DNA of 64,000 nt from Aquibacillus kalidii (GTDB lineage: Bacteria > Bacillota > Bacilli > Bacillales > Amphibacillaceae). Under the pieces are notes generated by a model that saw only the letters and a program-made list of their open reading frames with translations, had not been told where the DNA came from and did not search any database. The DNA is taken from NCBI RefSeq assembly GCF_014280935.1, contig NZ_JACLZI010000030.1, forward strand, positions 45,125 through 109,124, written 5' to 3'. Below are positions 44,369-53,379 of this stretch, piece after piece. Each line of letters starts with the position of its first letter. Position 1 is the stretch's first letter. Both the position numbers and the translations under genes were made by a program.

Positions 44369-45907
44369 ATGCAAAAAAATTATTTTGCTATTATAGATAT
44401 TGGATCAAACACGATGCGACTAGTTATGTATCTTCAGGAAAAAGCCGGTAGATTACGTGAAGTGGAAAATGTAAAAGCAGTGGCACGATTACGGAACCAT
44501 CTTAACGAAAATGGCGTCTTAACAGAAGAAGGGATTCACATTCTTCTTACTACTTTAAAAAGTTTTAATGAAGTAATCCAAACATATAAAGTTAGTGACT
44601 TAATATGCGTGGCAACAGCGACCATTAGACAAGCTAATAATCAAAATGATATTCAACAAATGGTTAGAGAACAACTTGGTTTTGATATGAGGGTACTATC
44701 TGAGCACGAGGAAGCATTTTATGGTTATTTAGCAGTTGTTAATTCCACTTCTCTTACAGAGGGGATTACAGTTGACATTGGAGGTGGCAGTACTGAAGTA
44801 ACCTATTTTAAAGACCGAAAGTTAATCGAATCTCATAGCTTTCCGTTTGGTGCACTTACCTTGAAAGACTTTTATAAAGAAGACACTCCGACAAATGAAG
44901 AACTATCTAAATTAAGGACGTTTCTAATTAAAGAGTTTCAATCCTTACCTTGGTTAAAAAACAAACACGTACCACTAATTGGAATTGGCGGTAGTGCGCG
45001 TAATCTTGTACAAATTGATCAAAATAAGAAGAAGTATCCTTTAGCAGGGCTACATCAATATAAAATGCAAGATAGTGATATAAGACAAATTAGTCAGTAT
45101 TTAACAGGACTACCTTTTGACAAGCTCCAAAAAGTAGAAGGACTTTCAAAAGACCGGGCAGATATTATTATTCCTGCTATTGAAGTTTTTCATTGCTTAT
45201 ATCAAACGATGCTAGCAGAGTCCTTTATTTTAAGTCGAAAAGGCCTTCGTGATGGGGTATTTTATGAGCAGCTTTCACAAAGTCTAGGGTCATTTTTATT
45301 CCCAAACGTTTTAGAAGATAGTATTCAGGAATTAATTAACGATTTTGATTTGAATCCGAATCAAATTTTACATGTACAATTTTTAACTAGAAAGTTATTC
45401 CAGATCCTTCAATCAAATGGCTTCGGTCCATTTAAACAAGCGGATTGGATTTTACTAAAAAGAGCAAGCTTCCTATTCAACCTCGGTGAATATATCGATT
45501 CAGAATCAAGTGCACAACATACCTTTTACTTAATAGCTAACCGGACAATTGATGGCTTACTACATAAGGAACGGCTGATGATTGCATTAGTTGCTTCTTT
45601 TAGAAACAAGACTATTTTCAAGCAATTTCTACACCCTTATAAAGAATGGTTCCTGAAAGAAGAGCAAAAGAAGCTTCGGCGCTTGGGGGCAATTCTTAAG
45701 TTCACCTATTGTTTAGATGCGACCAAAAGACAAGTGATTAAGGATTTCGATGTAAATGTTTCTGATAAATTAATCGAAATAAACCTTTATTGTAGAAAAG
45801 ATTGGATGCCTGAGGAATACCAAGCGGAAAAGCAAAAGAAGCATTTAGAAAAAGCATTAAAAAAAGATATCACTTTAAATTTCATTAGAATAGAGACCGC
45901 TCAATAA
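44369..45907 (+). CDS. ppx: Exopolyphosphatase (Ppx/GppA family)
   Basis: A 512-residue ASKHA-fold phosphatase that hydrolyses terminal phosphate from polyphosphate, or pppGpp. Phosphate-1 loop IDIGSNTMRLVMY near residue 6, phosphate-2 loop TVDIGGGSTEVTYF near residue 140, catalytic Glu in LSEHEEAFYGY. Residues about 310-512 form the C-terminal HD-like helical domain. The ATG follows AGACAGGGTG; 16 in-frame upstream codons are not supported. Next to ppk, so the pair makes and degrades polyphosphate. Confidence 0.93.
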   Translation: MQKNYFAIIDIGSNTMRLVMYLQEKAGRLREVENVKAVARLRNHLNENGVLTEEGIHILLTTLKSFNEVIQTYKVSDLICVATATIRQANNQNDIQQMVREQLGFDMRVLSEHEEAFYGYLAVVNSTSLTEGITVDIGGGSTEVTYFKDRKLIESHSFPFGALTLKDFYKEDTPTNEELSKLRTFLIKEFQSLPWLKNKHVPLIGIGGSARNLVQIDQNKKKYPLAGLHQYKMQDSDIRQISQYLTGLPFDKLQKVEGLSKDRADIIIPAIEVFHCLYQTMLAESFILSRKGLRDGVFYEQLSQSLGSFLFPNVLEDSIQELINDFDLNPNQILHVQFLTRKLFQILQSNGFGPFKQADWILLKRASFLFNLGEYIDSESSAQHTFYLIANRTIDGLLHKERLMIALVASFRNKTIFKQFLHPYKEWFLKEEQKKLRRLGAILKFTYCLDATKRQVIKDFDVNVSDKLIEINLYCRKDWMPEEYQAEKQKKHLEKALKKDITLNFIRIETAQ

Positions 45908-45935
45908 TTTACAAAAATTTTACATTCTTTTTAAT
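45908..45935 (+). promoter_or_regulatory. PhoP-box-like direct repeats before ppk
   Basis: TTTACA-5 nt-TTTACA-5 nt-TTTAAT: three hexamers in exact 11-bp register, with a weaker fourth (TTAAAG) at 45941. This is the TT(A/T)ACA-N5 layout bound by phosphorylated PhoP in Bacillus. A weak -10 (TATACG) follows at 45955. Located directly after the ppx stop codon and 63 nt before the ppk start. Phosphate-starvation control is inferred. Confidence 0.6.
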
Positions 45936-45997
45936 GTAATTTAAAGGAAAAAGTTATACGATTAGTTGGAGAAACTATCGACAAAGGATGATAGGGG

Positions 45998-48091
45998 ATG
46001 TCAATATTAGACAAAGTTAATGACTTAGATAATCCGTTATATTATAACAACCGGGAAACCAGTTGGCTTTCTTTCAATGAAAGAGTTCTGGAAGAGGCTT
46101 ATGATCAGAGTAATCCATTGTTGGAAAGGCTTCGATTTTTAGCAATTACCTCATCCAATTTAGATGAATTTTTCATGGTAAGAGTAGCAGGCCTTAAGGA
46201 TCAAGTTAAGGCTGGTTTTAATAAAAGTGATAATAAATCGGGGTTAACACCAAAACAGCAGCTTAAGCTAATTGCTGAGCTAAGCCATGAACATGTTAAT
46301 AAACAATATTTAATCTACCGAGAACTGCAAGTACCTTTAAGACGGGAAAACATTTCGATGGTGTCAATTGATGATTTATCCGGCGAAGAATTGCTCAAAC
46401 TTGAGGATTACTTCGATGAGCACATATTTCCTGTATTAACACCAATGGCCATTGATGCCTATCGCCCATTTCCAATGCTTTTAAATAAGTCGATTAATCT
46501 GGCTGTAACATTAGAAGATAGCTTTGACTTAGAAAACAATCAAAAGAAAACAGCCATTGTTCAAGTGCCCGCCCTATTAGATCGTTATATTACAACTCGT
46601 GATAATCACTATGTCTTATTAGAAGACATTATTGGGCATTTTATTCATAAATTCTTTAAAGGATACCATGTCCACTCGATCACCGAGTTCCGCATTACGA
46701 GAAACGCTGATATGACGATTCATGAAGAAGGTGCAAGGGATTTATTAAAGGAAATCGAAAAGGAATTAAGACGCAGAAAATGGGGCTCTGCTGTACGACT
46801 AGAAGTTCGTGAAGACAAATATGATCAAAGTATTGTTAACTTTTTAATGCGTGTATTAGAACTCCATCAAAATGATTTATATGTTGTTCACGGACCATTG
46901 GACCTAACGTTTATCTTTGACTTCTATAAAAACTTATTTACAGAAAATGAACACCTTGTTTATCAAACACTTATACCCCAGCCCCCTCAAGATATGAATA
47001 GTAAAGAAAGTGTATTCGATGCTGCTAAAGAACGAGACTTATTTTTACACCACCCTTACGAATCATTTGAGCCCGTCGTTGATTTAATAACTGATGCAGC
47101 TGACGATCCAGATGTATTAGCGATTAAACAAACCTTATATCGTGTAAGTGGTGATTCTCCAATTATTGCCGGGTTAAAAAGGGCAGCAGAAAAAGGAAAA
47201 CAAGTAACTGTACTAGTTGAATTAAAAGCAAGATTCGATGAGGAAAAGAATGTACAGTGGGCAAAAGAGTTAGAAAAGGCTGGCTGTCATGTGATTTATG
47301 GAATGAGTTCTTTGAAAACGCACAGTAAGATAACGTTAGTTGTTAGGAAGAAGCATGGGAAAATTGAAAGGTTTGTTCACTTAGGTACTGGTAATTATAA
47401 TGATCAGACAGCCGCATTTTATACAGATATGTCTCTGATTACCACAAAGCGCAAATTCGGCGTTGATGCTACTAATTTTTTCAACTATTTAAGTGGATAC
47501 ACTGAAAAACCTACCTTCCATCATATCTCAATGGCACCATACGATATTCGTAAGGACTTCCTTGCATACATTGATCAAGAAATCTCCTTTCATCGAAAAT
47601 ATGGTAATGGTAGGATTGTTGCCAAGATGAATTCGCTAACAGATAAACCTTTAATTAAAAAGTTTTATGAAGCATCACAGGCTGGTGTTGAAATAGATTT
47701 GATTGTACGAGGCATATGCTGTTTGAGACCTGGTATTAAAGGAATTAGTGATAACATTAATGTCCAAAGTATTGTAGGTCGTTTCCTTGAACATAGCCGC
47801 ATCTATTATTTTCATCACAATGGCGAAGAAAAAATATTCTTATCTTCTGCAGACCTGATGACTCGAAATATGGTAAAGCGGGTAGAGTTGTCATTCCCAA
47901 TATACGAAGGCAAAATCAAGGCAAGAATTAAAAACATTCTTTCAATTATATTGAGAGATAACGTCAAATCCCGTGTCCAAGATGCTAATGGTTATTACCA
48001 GTACAGTACAGATGGAATTGATGAGGAAATTATTGATAGCCAGATGATCTTGTACAATATGGCTTATCAAGTATTAGATGATGAGGAATAA
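45998..48091 (+). CDS. ppk: Polyphosphate kinase 1
   Basis: A 697-residue PPK1 that reversibly polymerises the terminal phosphate of ATP into polyphosphate. N-terminal domain: YNNRETSWLSFNERVLEEA. Head domain: ITRNADMTIHEEG. The catalytic domains C1/C2 have LVELKARFDEEKNVQWA, the autophosphorylated histidine in LKTHSKITLVVR, and VELSFPIYEG at the end. Length is standard. It lies 90 nt after ppx with its own candidate PhoP-controlled promoter and a strong terminator. Confidence 0.97.
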   Translation: MSILDKVNDLDNPLYYNNRETSWLSFNERVLEEAYDQSNPLLERLRFLAITSSNLDEFFMVRVAGLKDQVKAGFNKSDNKSGLTPKQQLKLIAELSHEHVNKQYLIYRELQVPLRRENISMVSIDDLSGEELLKLEDYFDEHIFPVLTPMAIDAYRPFPMLLNKSINLAVTLEDSFDLENNQKKTAIVQVPALLDRYITTRDNHYVLLEDIIGHFIHKFFKGYHVHSITEFRITRNADMTIHEEGARDLLKEIEKELRRRKWGSAVRLEVREDKYDQSIVNFLMRVLELHQNDLYVVHGPLDLTFIFDFYKNLFTENEHLVYQTLIPQPPQDMNSKESVFDAAKERDLFLHHPYESFEPVVDLITDAADDPDVLAIKQTLYRVSGDSPIIAGLKRAAEKGKQVTVLVELKARFDEEKNVQWAKELEKAGCHVIYGMSSLKTHSKITLVVRKKHGKIERFVHLGTGNYNDQTAAFYTDMSLITTKRKFGVDATNFFNYLSGYTEKPTFHHISMAPYDIRKDFLAYIDQEISFHRKYGNGRIVAKMNSLTDKPLIKKFYEASQAGVEIDLIVRGICCLRPGIKGISDNINVQSIVGRFLEHSRIYYFHHNGEEKIFLSSADLMTRNMVKRVELSFPIYEGKIKARIKNILSIILRDNVKSRVQDANGYYQYSTDGIDEEIIDSQMILYNMAYQVLDDEE

Positions 48092-48105
48092 AAACTTATT
48101 ATCAC

Positions 48106-48144
48106 AAAAACACACAACTTATTTCCAAAGTTGTGTGTTTTTGT
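48106..48144 (+). terminator. ppk terminator
   Basis: AAAACACACAACTT, a 7-nt loop, AAGTTGTGTGTTTTTG: 14-bp perfect stem with a short U tract, 15 nt past the ppk stop. Confidence 0.92.
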
Positions 48145-48174
48145 TAACACGGTAGTGTATGATACTATTTAAAA

Positions 48175-48321
48175 CTATTCATCATTTAACTCAATATCTA
48201 GATTTCTTTGGGAAATTTCTCTTTTTAGCAACTGGATAAAGTCCTTACTAAGATTACTCGAGACAGCTTTGAGATAGGCTTCAATTAGATCTTCGTCACA
48301 TAAACTCTTGATGCTACACAT
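48175..48321 (-). CDS. sda: Sporulation histidine kinase inhibitor Sda
   Basis: A 48-residue helical-hairpin protein. The core LCDEDLIEAYLKAVSSNLS and DFIQLLKREI matches Sda, which binds the KinA dimerisation domain and blocks the sporulation phosphorelay when replication is disturbed. The ATG at MCSIKSL follows a perfect GGGGAGGTTG site; an in-frame start 12 codons upstream lacks one. Its promoter overlaps a DnaA-box-like 9-mer. Confidence 0.9.
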   Translation of the reverse strand: MCSIKSLCDEDLIEAYLKAVSSNLSKDFIQLLKREISQRNLDIELNDE

Positions 48322-48413
48322 AAAAGCACAACCTCCCCTAAATTCAGTCGGTTGCACTAGTCGCTCCAGATTATTTAAGTGCCCAGATACAAATAACCTT
48401 TCTTCGCTTTCTG

Positions 48414-48450
48414 TTATTCAAATAATATAACGATACTCGAAATTTTTCAA
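48414..48450 (-). promoter_or_regulatory. sda promoter with DnaA-box-like site
   Basis: Minus strand: -35 TTGAAA (48450-48445), 17-nt spacer, -10 TATTAT (48427-48422). Overlapping the end of the -10 is TTATTCAAA (48414-48422), eight of nine matches to the DnaA box TTATNCACA. DnaA is known to control sda in Bacillus subtilis; here only one imperfect box is evident. Confidence 0.6.
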
Positions 48451-48522
48451 TACATTTAGCTAACAATTATTTGTTAATCATATTTATAGTATTTATAACC
48501 CAGTACCATCTAAAACATAAGA

Positions 48523-48552
48523 AAAGGGCATCCACAAAAAGTGAACACCCTT
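48523..48552 (-). terminator. Terminator of the pdaA-like gene
   Basis: On the minus strand AAGGGTGTTCAC, 5-nt loop, GTGGATGCCCTT (12 pairs, three G-U), followed by TTCTTAT, 4 nt after the stop codon. Confidence 0.75.
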
Positions 48553-48556
48553 AGAC

Positions 48557-49342
48557 CTATAACCCAAAAACAGACTGTGGAATCATATCTTTTAAAACTA
48601 AATCATCGAGGCTCTTGAAAGTGTAACCTTGTTTCCTTAAATCATCGATCATGTACTCTAATGCTTCTGCATTATCTTTAGAAACTGTATGGAGTAGAAT
48701 AACAGCACCAGGATGGATTTGGTCAATCACTTGTTTGTAAGCTTTCTCCCAACCTCCTTGGCTACCTGTATTCCAATCGACAAATGCCAAAGACCAAAAC
48801 ATATGGATGTAGCCAAATTCGTTTGCCCATTTAATTGTCTGTTCATTGAATGTCCCTTTAGGAGGGCGGACAAACTTCATTTTGTCTTGTGTCGTTATAT
48901 CAGCAACTGATTGTTCCAATGTATCTAGTTCTTTCTTTAATTTTTCTTTTGACAAGGAAGTAAAATCGGGATGATGGTAAGAGTGATTACCGATAATATG
49001 TCCTTCCTTAGCCATTCGTTTTATCAGCTCAGGTTGATCATCAACATAGTGACCAGTAACAAAAAATGTAGCTGGAACTTCTTTCTTCTTCAGTACATCT
49101 AATATTTGACCTGTATAACCAGCTTCATACCCGTTATCAAATGTTAAATAGACGACCTTCTCACCTGAATCATCTATATAATAGCCACCATTATCCTCGA
49201 GAATTTGTCCGTATTTACCGACTTGTGGAGGCTGATGGTTCTCCCCCTTTTTATATCCCCAGCCGTAGCTAGAAGCTTGTATCGAAAGCGGAAATGCTAA
49301 ACAGAGCATAATTGTTAGCATTAGTAAGACTGATTTCTTCAT
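48557..49342 (-). CDS. pdaA: Polysaccharide deacetylase, PdaA-like
   Basis: A 261-residue exported NodB-fold deacetylase. Signal peptide at residues 1-23 (KKSVLLMLTIMLCLAFPLSIQA). Catalytic motif 1 is VVYLTFDNGYEAG (TFDNG, as in PdaA, instead of TFDDG). The metal histidines are in HIIGNHSYHHPDF, then FVRPPKGTFNEQT and MFWSLAFVDWNTG. PdaA deacetylates muramic acid so that the spore-cortex lactam can form. ATG after GGGGTGATATTT. Confidence 0.9.
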   Translation of the reverse strand: MKKSVLLMLTIMLCLAFPLSIQASSYGWGYKKGENHQPPQVGKYGQILEDNGGYYIDDSGEKVVYLTFDNGYEAGYTGQILDVLKKKEVPATFFVTGHYVDDQPELIKRMAKEGHIIGNHSYHHPDFTSLSKEKLKKELDTLEQSVADITTQDKMKFVRPPKGTFNEQTIKWANEFGYIHMFWSLAFVDWNTGSQGGWEKAYKQVIDQIHPGAVILLHTVSKDNAEALEYMIDDLRKQGYTFKSLDDLVLKDMIPQSVFGL

Positions 49343-49419
49343 AAATATCACCCCGTTTTTTTCTTTTATTTTCTCAAGATCTCCGGGTTTTTATGCAGAA
49401 TAACAGTCAGAACTTATGA

Positions 49420-50724
49420 CTATAATACTAATGAAGCGATCCATCCAAAGATAAACAGTGGAATATTATAATGAATAAATGTTGGGACACAGGTATCCCA
49501 AATGTGATTATGTTTTCCATCAGCGTTCAAGCCTGAAGTAGGCCCTAACGTGCTATCAGATGCCGGTGAACCAGCATCCCCTAGCGCACCAGCTGTTCCT
49601 ATTAGTGCCGCAATAGCCATCGGTGAAAAACCAGCAGCTATACAGATCGGAACATATAAAGCAGCGATTATAGGTACTGTTCCAAACGATGAACCTATTC
49701 CCATTGTAATTAGTAGTCCAACTAACAACAGTACGAAGGCAATAAATGCTTTATTGTCCCCAAGCATTGATGACGATGCTTCCACAAGGTCAGCAACAGC
49801 ACCTGTTTCCTGGATGATATGCCCAAAACCTGATGCCACAAGCATAACAAAGGCGATCGTCCCCATCATTGATACCCCTTGGGTTATTACCGTCTCTCCT
49901 TGTTTAAATGGAACAACGAAGAAAATAAACATTAGAATAAGTCCCGTTAATGCTCCGATAATTAAACTATTCGTACCCAATTGAACAGCAAGCGCTGCTA
50001 CAATAGCCACAATTGTTAACAAATGTTTTCTTTCGAATTTTTGTGCTTCTATTTCAGTTACTTCCCCTGTTTCGCTAACAACATCACTTGAAACAACTCG
50101 ATCCTTCCGATAGGTAATGAAAATGGCAACAAGTAAGCCTACTATCATACCTGATCCAGGGATCAGTAAAGAAAGTGCCACTTCATTTTTCGTAATAAAT
50201 ACTCCACTTGACTCCATTCCTTTTAGGATCGTTTCATGAAATAACAGACCGTATCCTAGTGGTATCATAATATAAGGTGCTTTTAACCCGAATGTTAAAG
50301 CACTAGCGACCCCACGTCGATCGATCTTCATCTGGTCAAATAACTTCAATAATGGCGGTATTAATATTGGAATAAAAGCAATATGCACTGGAATTAAATT
50401 TTGTGAAAAAGATGCGATTCCAGCAATCACTAATAGCATAACCGTTTTCTTTCCAGTTAACTTCTTGATTAAAAATTTAACTAATAAATTCGTAATTCCT
50501 GTATAACTTATTGCGATGGCAAACGCACCTAACAATATGTAACTAAGCGCAGTGCTTGACTGTCCTCCCATACCATCAACTAACATTTCTACTGTATCTA
50601 CTACTGATAAACCAGAAAGTAGTCCTGCCGTTATAGCCGCTAAAATGATAGCAATGATAACATTTACTCGTAATAAACTTAGTATGATCATGACTAGGAC
50701 AGATATGATTATTGCAGAAGCCAT
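49420..50724 (-). CDS. Na+/H+ antiporter family protein (YuiF-like)
   Basis: A 434-residue integral membrane protein with about 11-12 helices. Conserved blocks: PIVHIAF-like NLIPVHIAFIPILIPPLL, LTFGLKAPYIMIPLGYG, GIGSSFGTVPIIAALYVPIC and the C-terminal GALGDAGSPASDSTLGPTSG. These match the Na+/H+ antiporter (NhaC-related, YuiF) family; ion specificity is not proven. Such genes are common in halotolerant Bacillaceae. Ribosome site AGGGGAAAAAAG. Confidence 0.85.
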   Translation of the reverse strand: MASAIIISVLVMIILSLLRVNVIIAIILAAITAGLLSGLSVVDTVEMLVDGMGGQSSTALSYILLGAFAIAISYTGITNLLVKFLIKKLTGKKTVMLLVIAGIASFSQNLIPVHIAFIPILIPPLLKLFDQMKIDRRGVASALTFGLKAPYIMIPLGYGLLFHETILKGMESSGVFITKNEVALSLLIPGSGMIVGLLVAIFITYRKDRVVSSDVVSETGEVTEIEAQKFERKHLLTIVAIVAALAVQLGTNSLIIGALTGLILMFIFFVVPFKQGETVITQGVSMMGTIAFVMLVASGFGHIIQETGAVADLVEASSSMLGDNKAFIAFVLLLVGLLITMGIGSSFGTVPIIAALYVPICIAAGFSPMAIAALIGTAGALGDAGSPASDSTLGPTSGLNADGKHNHIWDTCVPTFIHYNIPLFIFGWIASLVL

Positions 50725-50795
50725 TTCTTTTTTCCCCTCTCTAATGCTTTTCCATTCTTTATCTCTTTATTGCTTTACCATAATAAAGTATTAAA

Positions 50796-50831
50796 ATAAA
50801 AAAATCAACCGGAAAAATTTCACACCGGTTG
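50796..50831 (-). terminator. Terminator of the SE1561-family gene
   Basis: CAACCGG, 12-nt loop, CCGGTTG; on the minus strand followed by ATTTTTTTATTTT. Located 115 nt past the small gene at 50946. Confidence 0.8.
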
Positions 50832-50945
50832 TAAGATTATATAAAAGAGTGACCGAGAGACAACAAAAACTACCAAATGGGAACGCAAGCTTCGATACAT
50901 TTTATGTTGCTTATCGAAAAAAAATTCCATACTTCTTCCCAGGAC

Positions 50946-51098
50946 CTATTGTAAATCTTGTTCCATTTTCTCAATAAATTGAATTAACTGGTCTATATCT
51001 GAAATAGATGTTTTTTCAGGATCCAATGTGTCCAACTTTGCCAAAAAACCTTCTAAATGAGCTTTTAACTGATCAATTTTATCGTTTTGTTGTAACAT
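50946..51098 (-). CDS. SE1561-family small protein
   Basis: A 50-residue protein read directly from the sequence: starts MLQQNDKIDQLKAHLEGFL, has the family core LDTLDPEKTSISDIDQLI, and ends in an acidic helix KMEQDLQ. The DP(E)xT-x-DID(R/Q)LI block is diagnostic of the SE1561 family of Firmicutes. Function unknown. The ATG follows AAAGGGAG. Confidence 0.8.
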   Translation of the reverse strand: MLQQNDKIDQLKAHLEGFLAKLDTLDPEKTSISDIDQLIQFIEKMEQDLQ

Positions 51099-51518
51099 TA
51101 TGTTTTACTCCCTTTTCGTTATCTTTTCCTATCCTAATACGAAATCACTATATTGTCTAGCATTCCCAATTTGACCGCTAAGCATAATTCAAAAAATAGT
51201 ATAATTACAAAAGATCGGCTTAATTCAATTAGTAGATGTTAAGATGCTATTGTTTCTTCCGATATCTAGGCTAATCGGATGAGTTTGTGGTTATCTAATA
51301 GGGCAAATGAAGCGATGTACACTGCAAAGAAATCGGGTAAGAACAATTATTTTATCTCACCATAAAATAATTAGAGTGTACCCTATTGAATAATTCCATT
51401 TCCCCAATAATTTTCAGTGTCACCGTCATGAAATAGAAAACAGCTAGTATCGAGTACCATTCTCCTCATGGAAAGCATTCATAATTAGGGTTCAGTAAGT
51501 TCTTGTTGGAGGTCTACT
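51099..51518. other. 420-base intergenic region, nothing recognised
   Basis: Between the divergent SE1561 and mscS genes. TATAAT-like sequences occur (around 51190), but no repeat, RNA fold or credible ORF was identified. Confidence 0.5.
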
Positions 51519-52382
51519 ATGAATGTATCCGTTCTGAAAGAATATATTGGGCAAGCTCAGGATAACCCTATATTTAAAGTTGTATTAGGTGCAATCATCG
51601 CTATTACCTTGGTTTTTACTTTTAGGAAGTTAATTCGTACTTTTTTTAGAAGAACAGATTTTTTAAGTGAAAGAAACGAACAAACAATTGAATCCATGTT
51701 TAATTCCATTATTAAATATACTGCAACATTTGGGTTTATTGTTTACGTACTTCATGTTTATGGTGTCAAAGTTGGCAGTATTTTGGCTGGTGCCGGCATA
51801 ATTAGTGTTATTGTTGGCTTTGGTGCTCAGAGTATTATAAGGGACCTGATAGCAGGAGTGTTTTTACTTTACGAAAAACAATTGCATCAAGGGGACTGGG
51901 TTATTATAAATAATACTCACCAAGGTTCGGTAGAAGAAATTGGGTTACGTTTCTTAAAAATCCGCGAATGGTCAGGTGCTTTATTAACCATTAATAATGG
52001 CCTAATCCTAACAATTGCCAATTTGAATATATCTAAAATGAGGATTATCGAACGTGTTACAATTAGCTTTTATGAGGATCCTCAAAAAGTAACAAATGTA
52101 CTGGAACAGGCTTGTGTTCGACTCAATAATGAATTGGATACGCTACTAAAAAAAGATGATCAAGGCATTGCGATAGAACCATTTAGCTTTTATGGAATGA
52201 CTTCTGTTAATGATGGATATAGAGGTTATCAATATGCAATTACTGGTTTATGTAAGGATGACGTTTATTTTACAACAGGAAAACAAACCAGACAAATCAT
52301 TGCGCAATCCCTATATTCAGAAAATATTCAAATGGCTGAGCAACAAGTCGATCTACGGAATAGTAATGCAAAAAGAGAGTAA
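51519..52382 (+). CDS. MscS-family small-conductance mechanosensitive channel
   Basis: A 287-residue channel. Helices at residues 18-37 and 65-85 precede the pore-lining TM3 (VGSILAGAGIISVIVGFGAQSIIRDLIAGVFL, glycine/alanine-rich as in MscS). The beta domain follows (YEKQLHQGDWVII) and then the C-terminal vestibule. It resembles Bacillus YkuT. It releases solutes on osmotic downshock. GGAGGT ribosome site; a shared bidirectional terminator follows. Confidence 0.92.
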   Translation: MNVSVLKEYIGQAQDNPIFKVVLGAIIAITLVFTFRKLIRTFFRRTDFLSERNEQTIESMFNSIIKYTATFGFIVYVLHVYGVKVGSILAGAGIISVIVGFGAQSIIRDLIAGVFLLYEKQLHQGDWVIINNTHQGSVEEIGLRFLKIREWSGALLTINNGLILTIANLNISKMRIIERVTISFYEDPQKVTNVLEQACVRLNNELDTLLKKDDQGIAIEPFSFYGMTSVNDGYRGYQYAITGLCKDDVYFTTGKQTRQIIAQSLYSENIQMAEQQVDLRNSNAKRE

Positions 52383-52408
52383 ATCATCTTTAGATCTACT
52401 CTCTTTTT
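52370..52408. terminator. Bidirectional terminator between mscS and yfkD
   Basis: AAAAAGAGAGTA, 15-nt loop, TACTCTCTTTTT: 12-bp perfect stem with A and T tracts on both sides. The mscS stop codon is in the stem. Confidence 0.9.
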
Positions 52409-52414
52409 CTTACT

Positions 52415-53212
52415 CTATTTTAAATTAAATGAAAAGGAAATATGATCTTGAATTGGAATCCAAGCGCCAATTCCTTGTTTTGTTACATTTTTAACGATTA
52501 ACTCTTTATCTGACCCTTTAAGCTTCAAATATACTTCACCAAATGTTACTTGCCCTTTTTCTCCAACAGCGGGAGCAAATGCTTTTAAATATCCCATTTT
52601 TTTAACGGGTACAGAATATGAATTATCAAGTTTTGTGTTTTTACCTACAACAGCGTTAAAGGATAACGGTAGGTCCATTTTTTCTTTTGCCTGCAACAAC
52701 ATCATTCGCTTAATTTGGTCAGGTTTTTCAATCTTTGCAGTTAGTGCTCCTTTAATATGCTCTTCCTCTTTCTGATTATAGCTCATCTTTTCCTCAGTAT
52801 CTCCACCAATGTTGTTCAACTCATTCGTGTTTATTTCTTGGTATTCCCAATTTACATTTGTCTCATTTGACTTATAGCTTAATGGCCAATGACCTAGATA
52901 AATCATTCCACGATAGCCAAATGCTATGGGTGAAGGTTTGATCGAACTTTCATTTAACATTTTGATCAAATCCGGGTTTTCAATTTCCACATCTGCTTCA
53001 TCAATTAAATCCTTAACCAAATCACTCGGTTCCAAAATCATTTCATCTTTTGTGGAGTTCGGATAGGTATTTTCCTTAGAAATATTTAATACGTGGCTTG
53101 GAAGTTCACTATCTTTAATAGCCTCTGGCTTTTTTACATCCTTAGCATTTATTGAGATAGGAGCAATCACAGAAACAACCATTACAACGACAATTGAAAG
53201 TATTTTCTTCAT
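52415..53212 (-). CDS. yfkD: YfkD-family exported protein
   Basis: A 265-residue protein with a signal peptide (residues 1-23, KKILSIVVVMVVSVIAPISINA). The mature part contains FGYRGMIYLGHWPLSYKS and NETNVNWEYQEINTNELNN, the conserved centre of the YfkD family of Bacillaceae; function unknown. The ATG follows AAAGGATTGGG. It lies divergently from the yfkF-like transporter, as expected for a yfk-type locus. Confidence 0.83.
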   Translation of the reverse strand: MKKILSIVVVMVVSVIAPISINAKDVKKPEAIKDSELPSHVLNISKENTYPNSTKDEMILEPSDLVKDLIDEADVEIENPDLIKMLNESSIKPSPIAFGYRGMIYLGHWPLSYKSNETNVNWEYQEINTNELNNIGGDTEEKMSYNQKEEEHIKGALTAKIEKPDQIKRMMLLQAKEKMDLPLSFNAVVGKNTKLDNSYSVPVKKMGYLKAFAPAVGEKGQVTFGEVYLKLKGSDKELIVKNVTKQGIGAWIPIQDHISFSFNLK

Positions 53213-53379
53213 GCTACCCAATCCTTTCTTTTATTTTTTTTAGTATTTTCGTGACAGAACAATGTTATGCACAGCTTTATCGATTAAGATACAATGTTCG
53301 AATACATAATTGTTCCTTCGCATAGGATTTTCTTGTATCATATAGTTTGTTACGAATTAAAAAAGGTATTGGTGATAAC

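Noticed and set aside
49550..49984. Long plus-strand frame inside the Na+/H+ antiporter gene
   Set aside because: Antisense shadow of a well-supported membrane protein; its composition mirrors the opposite strand.
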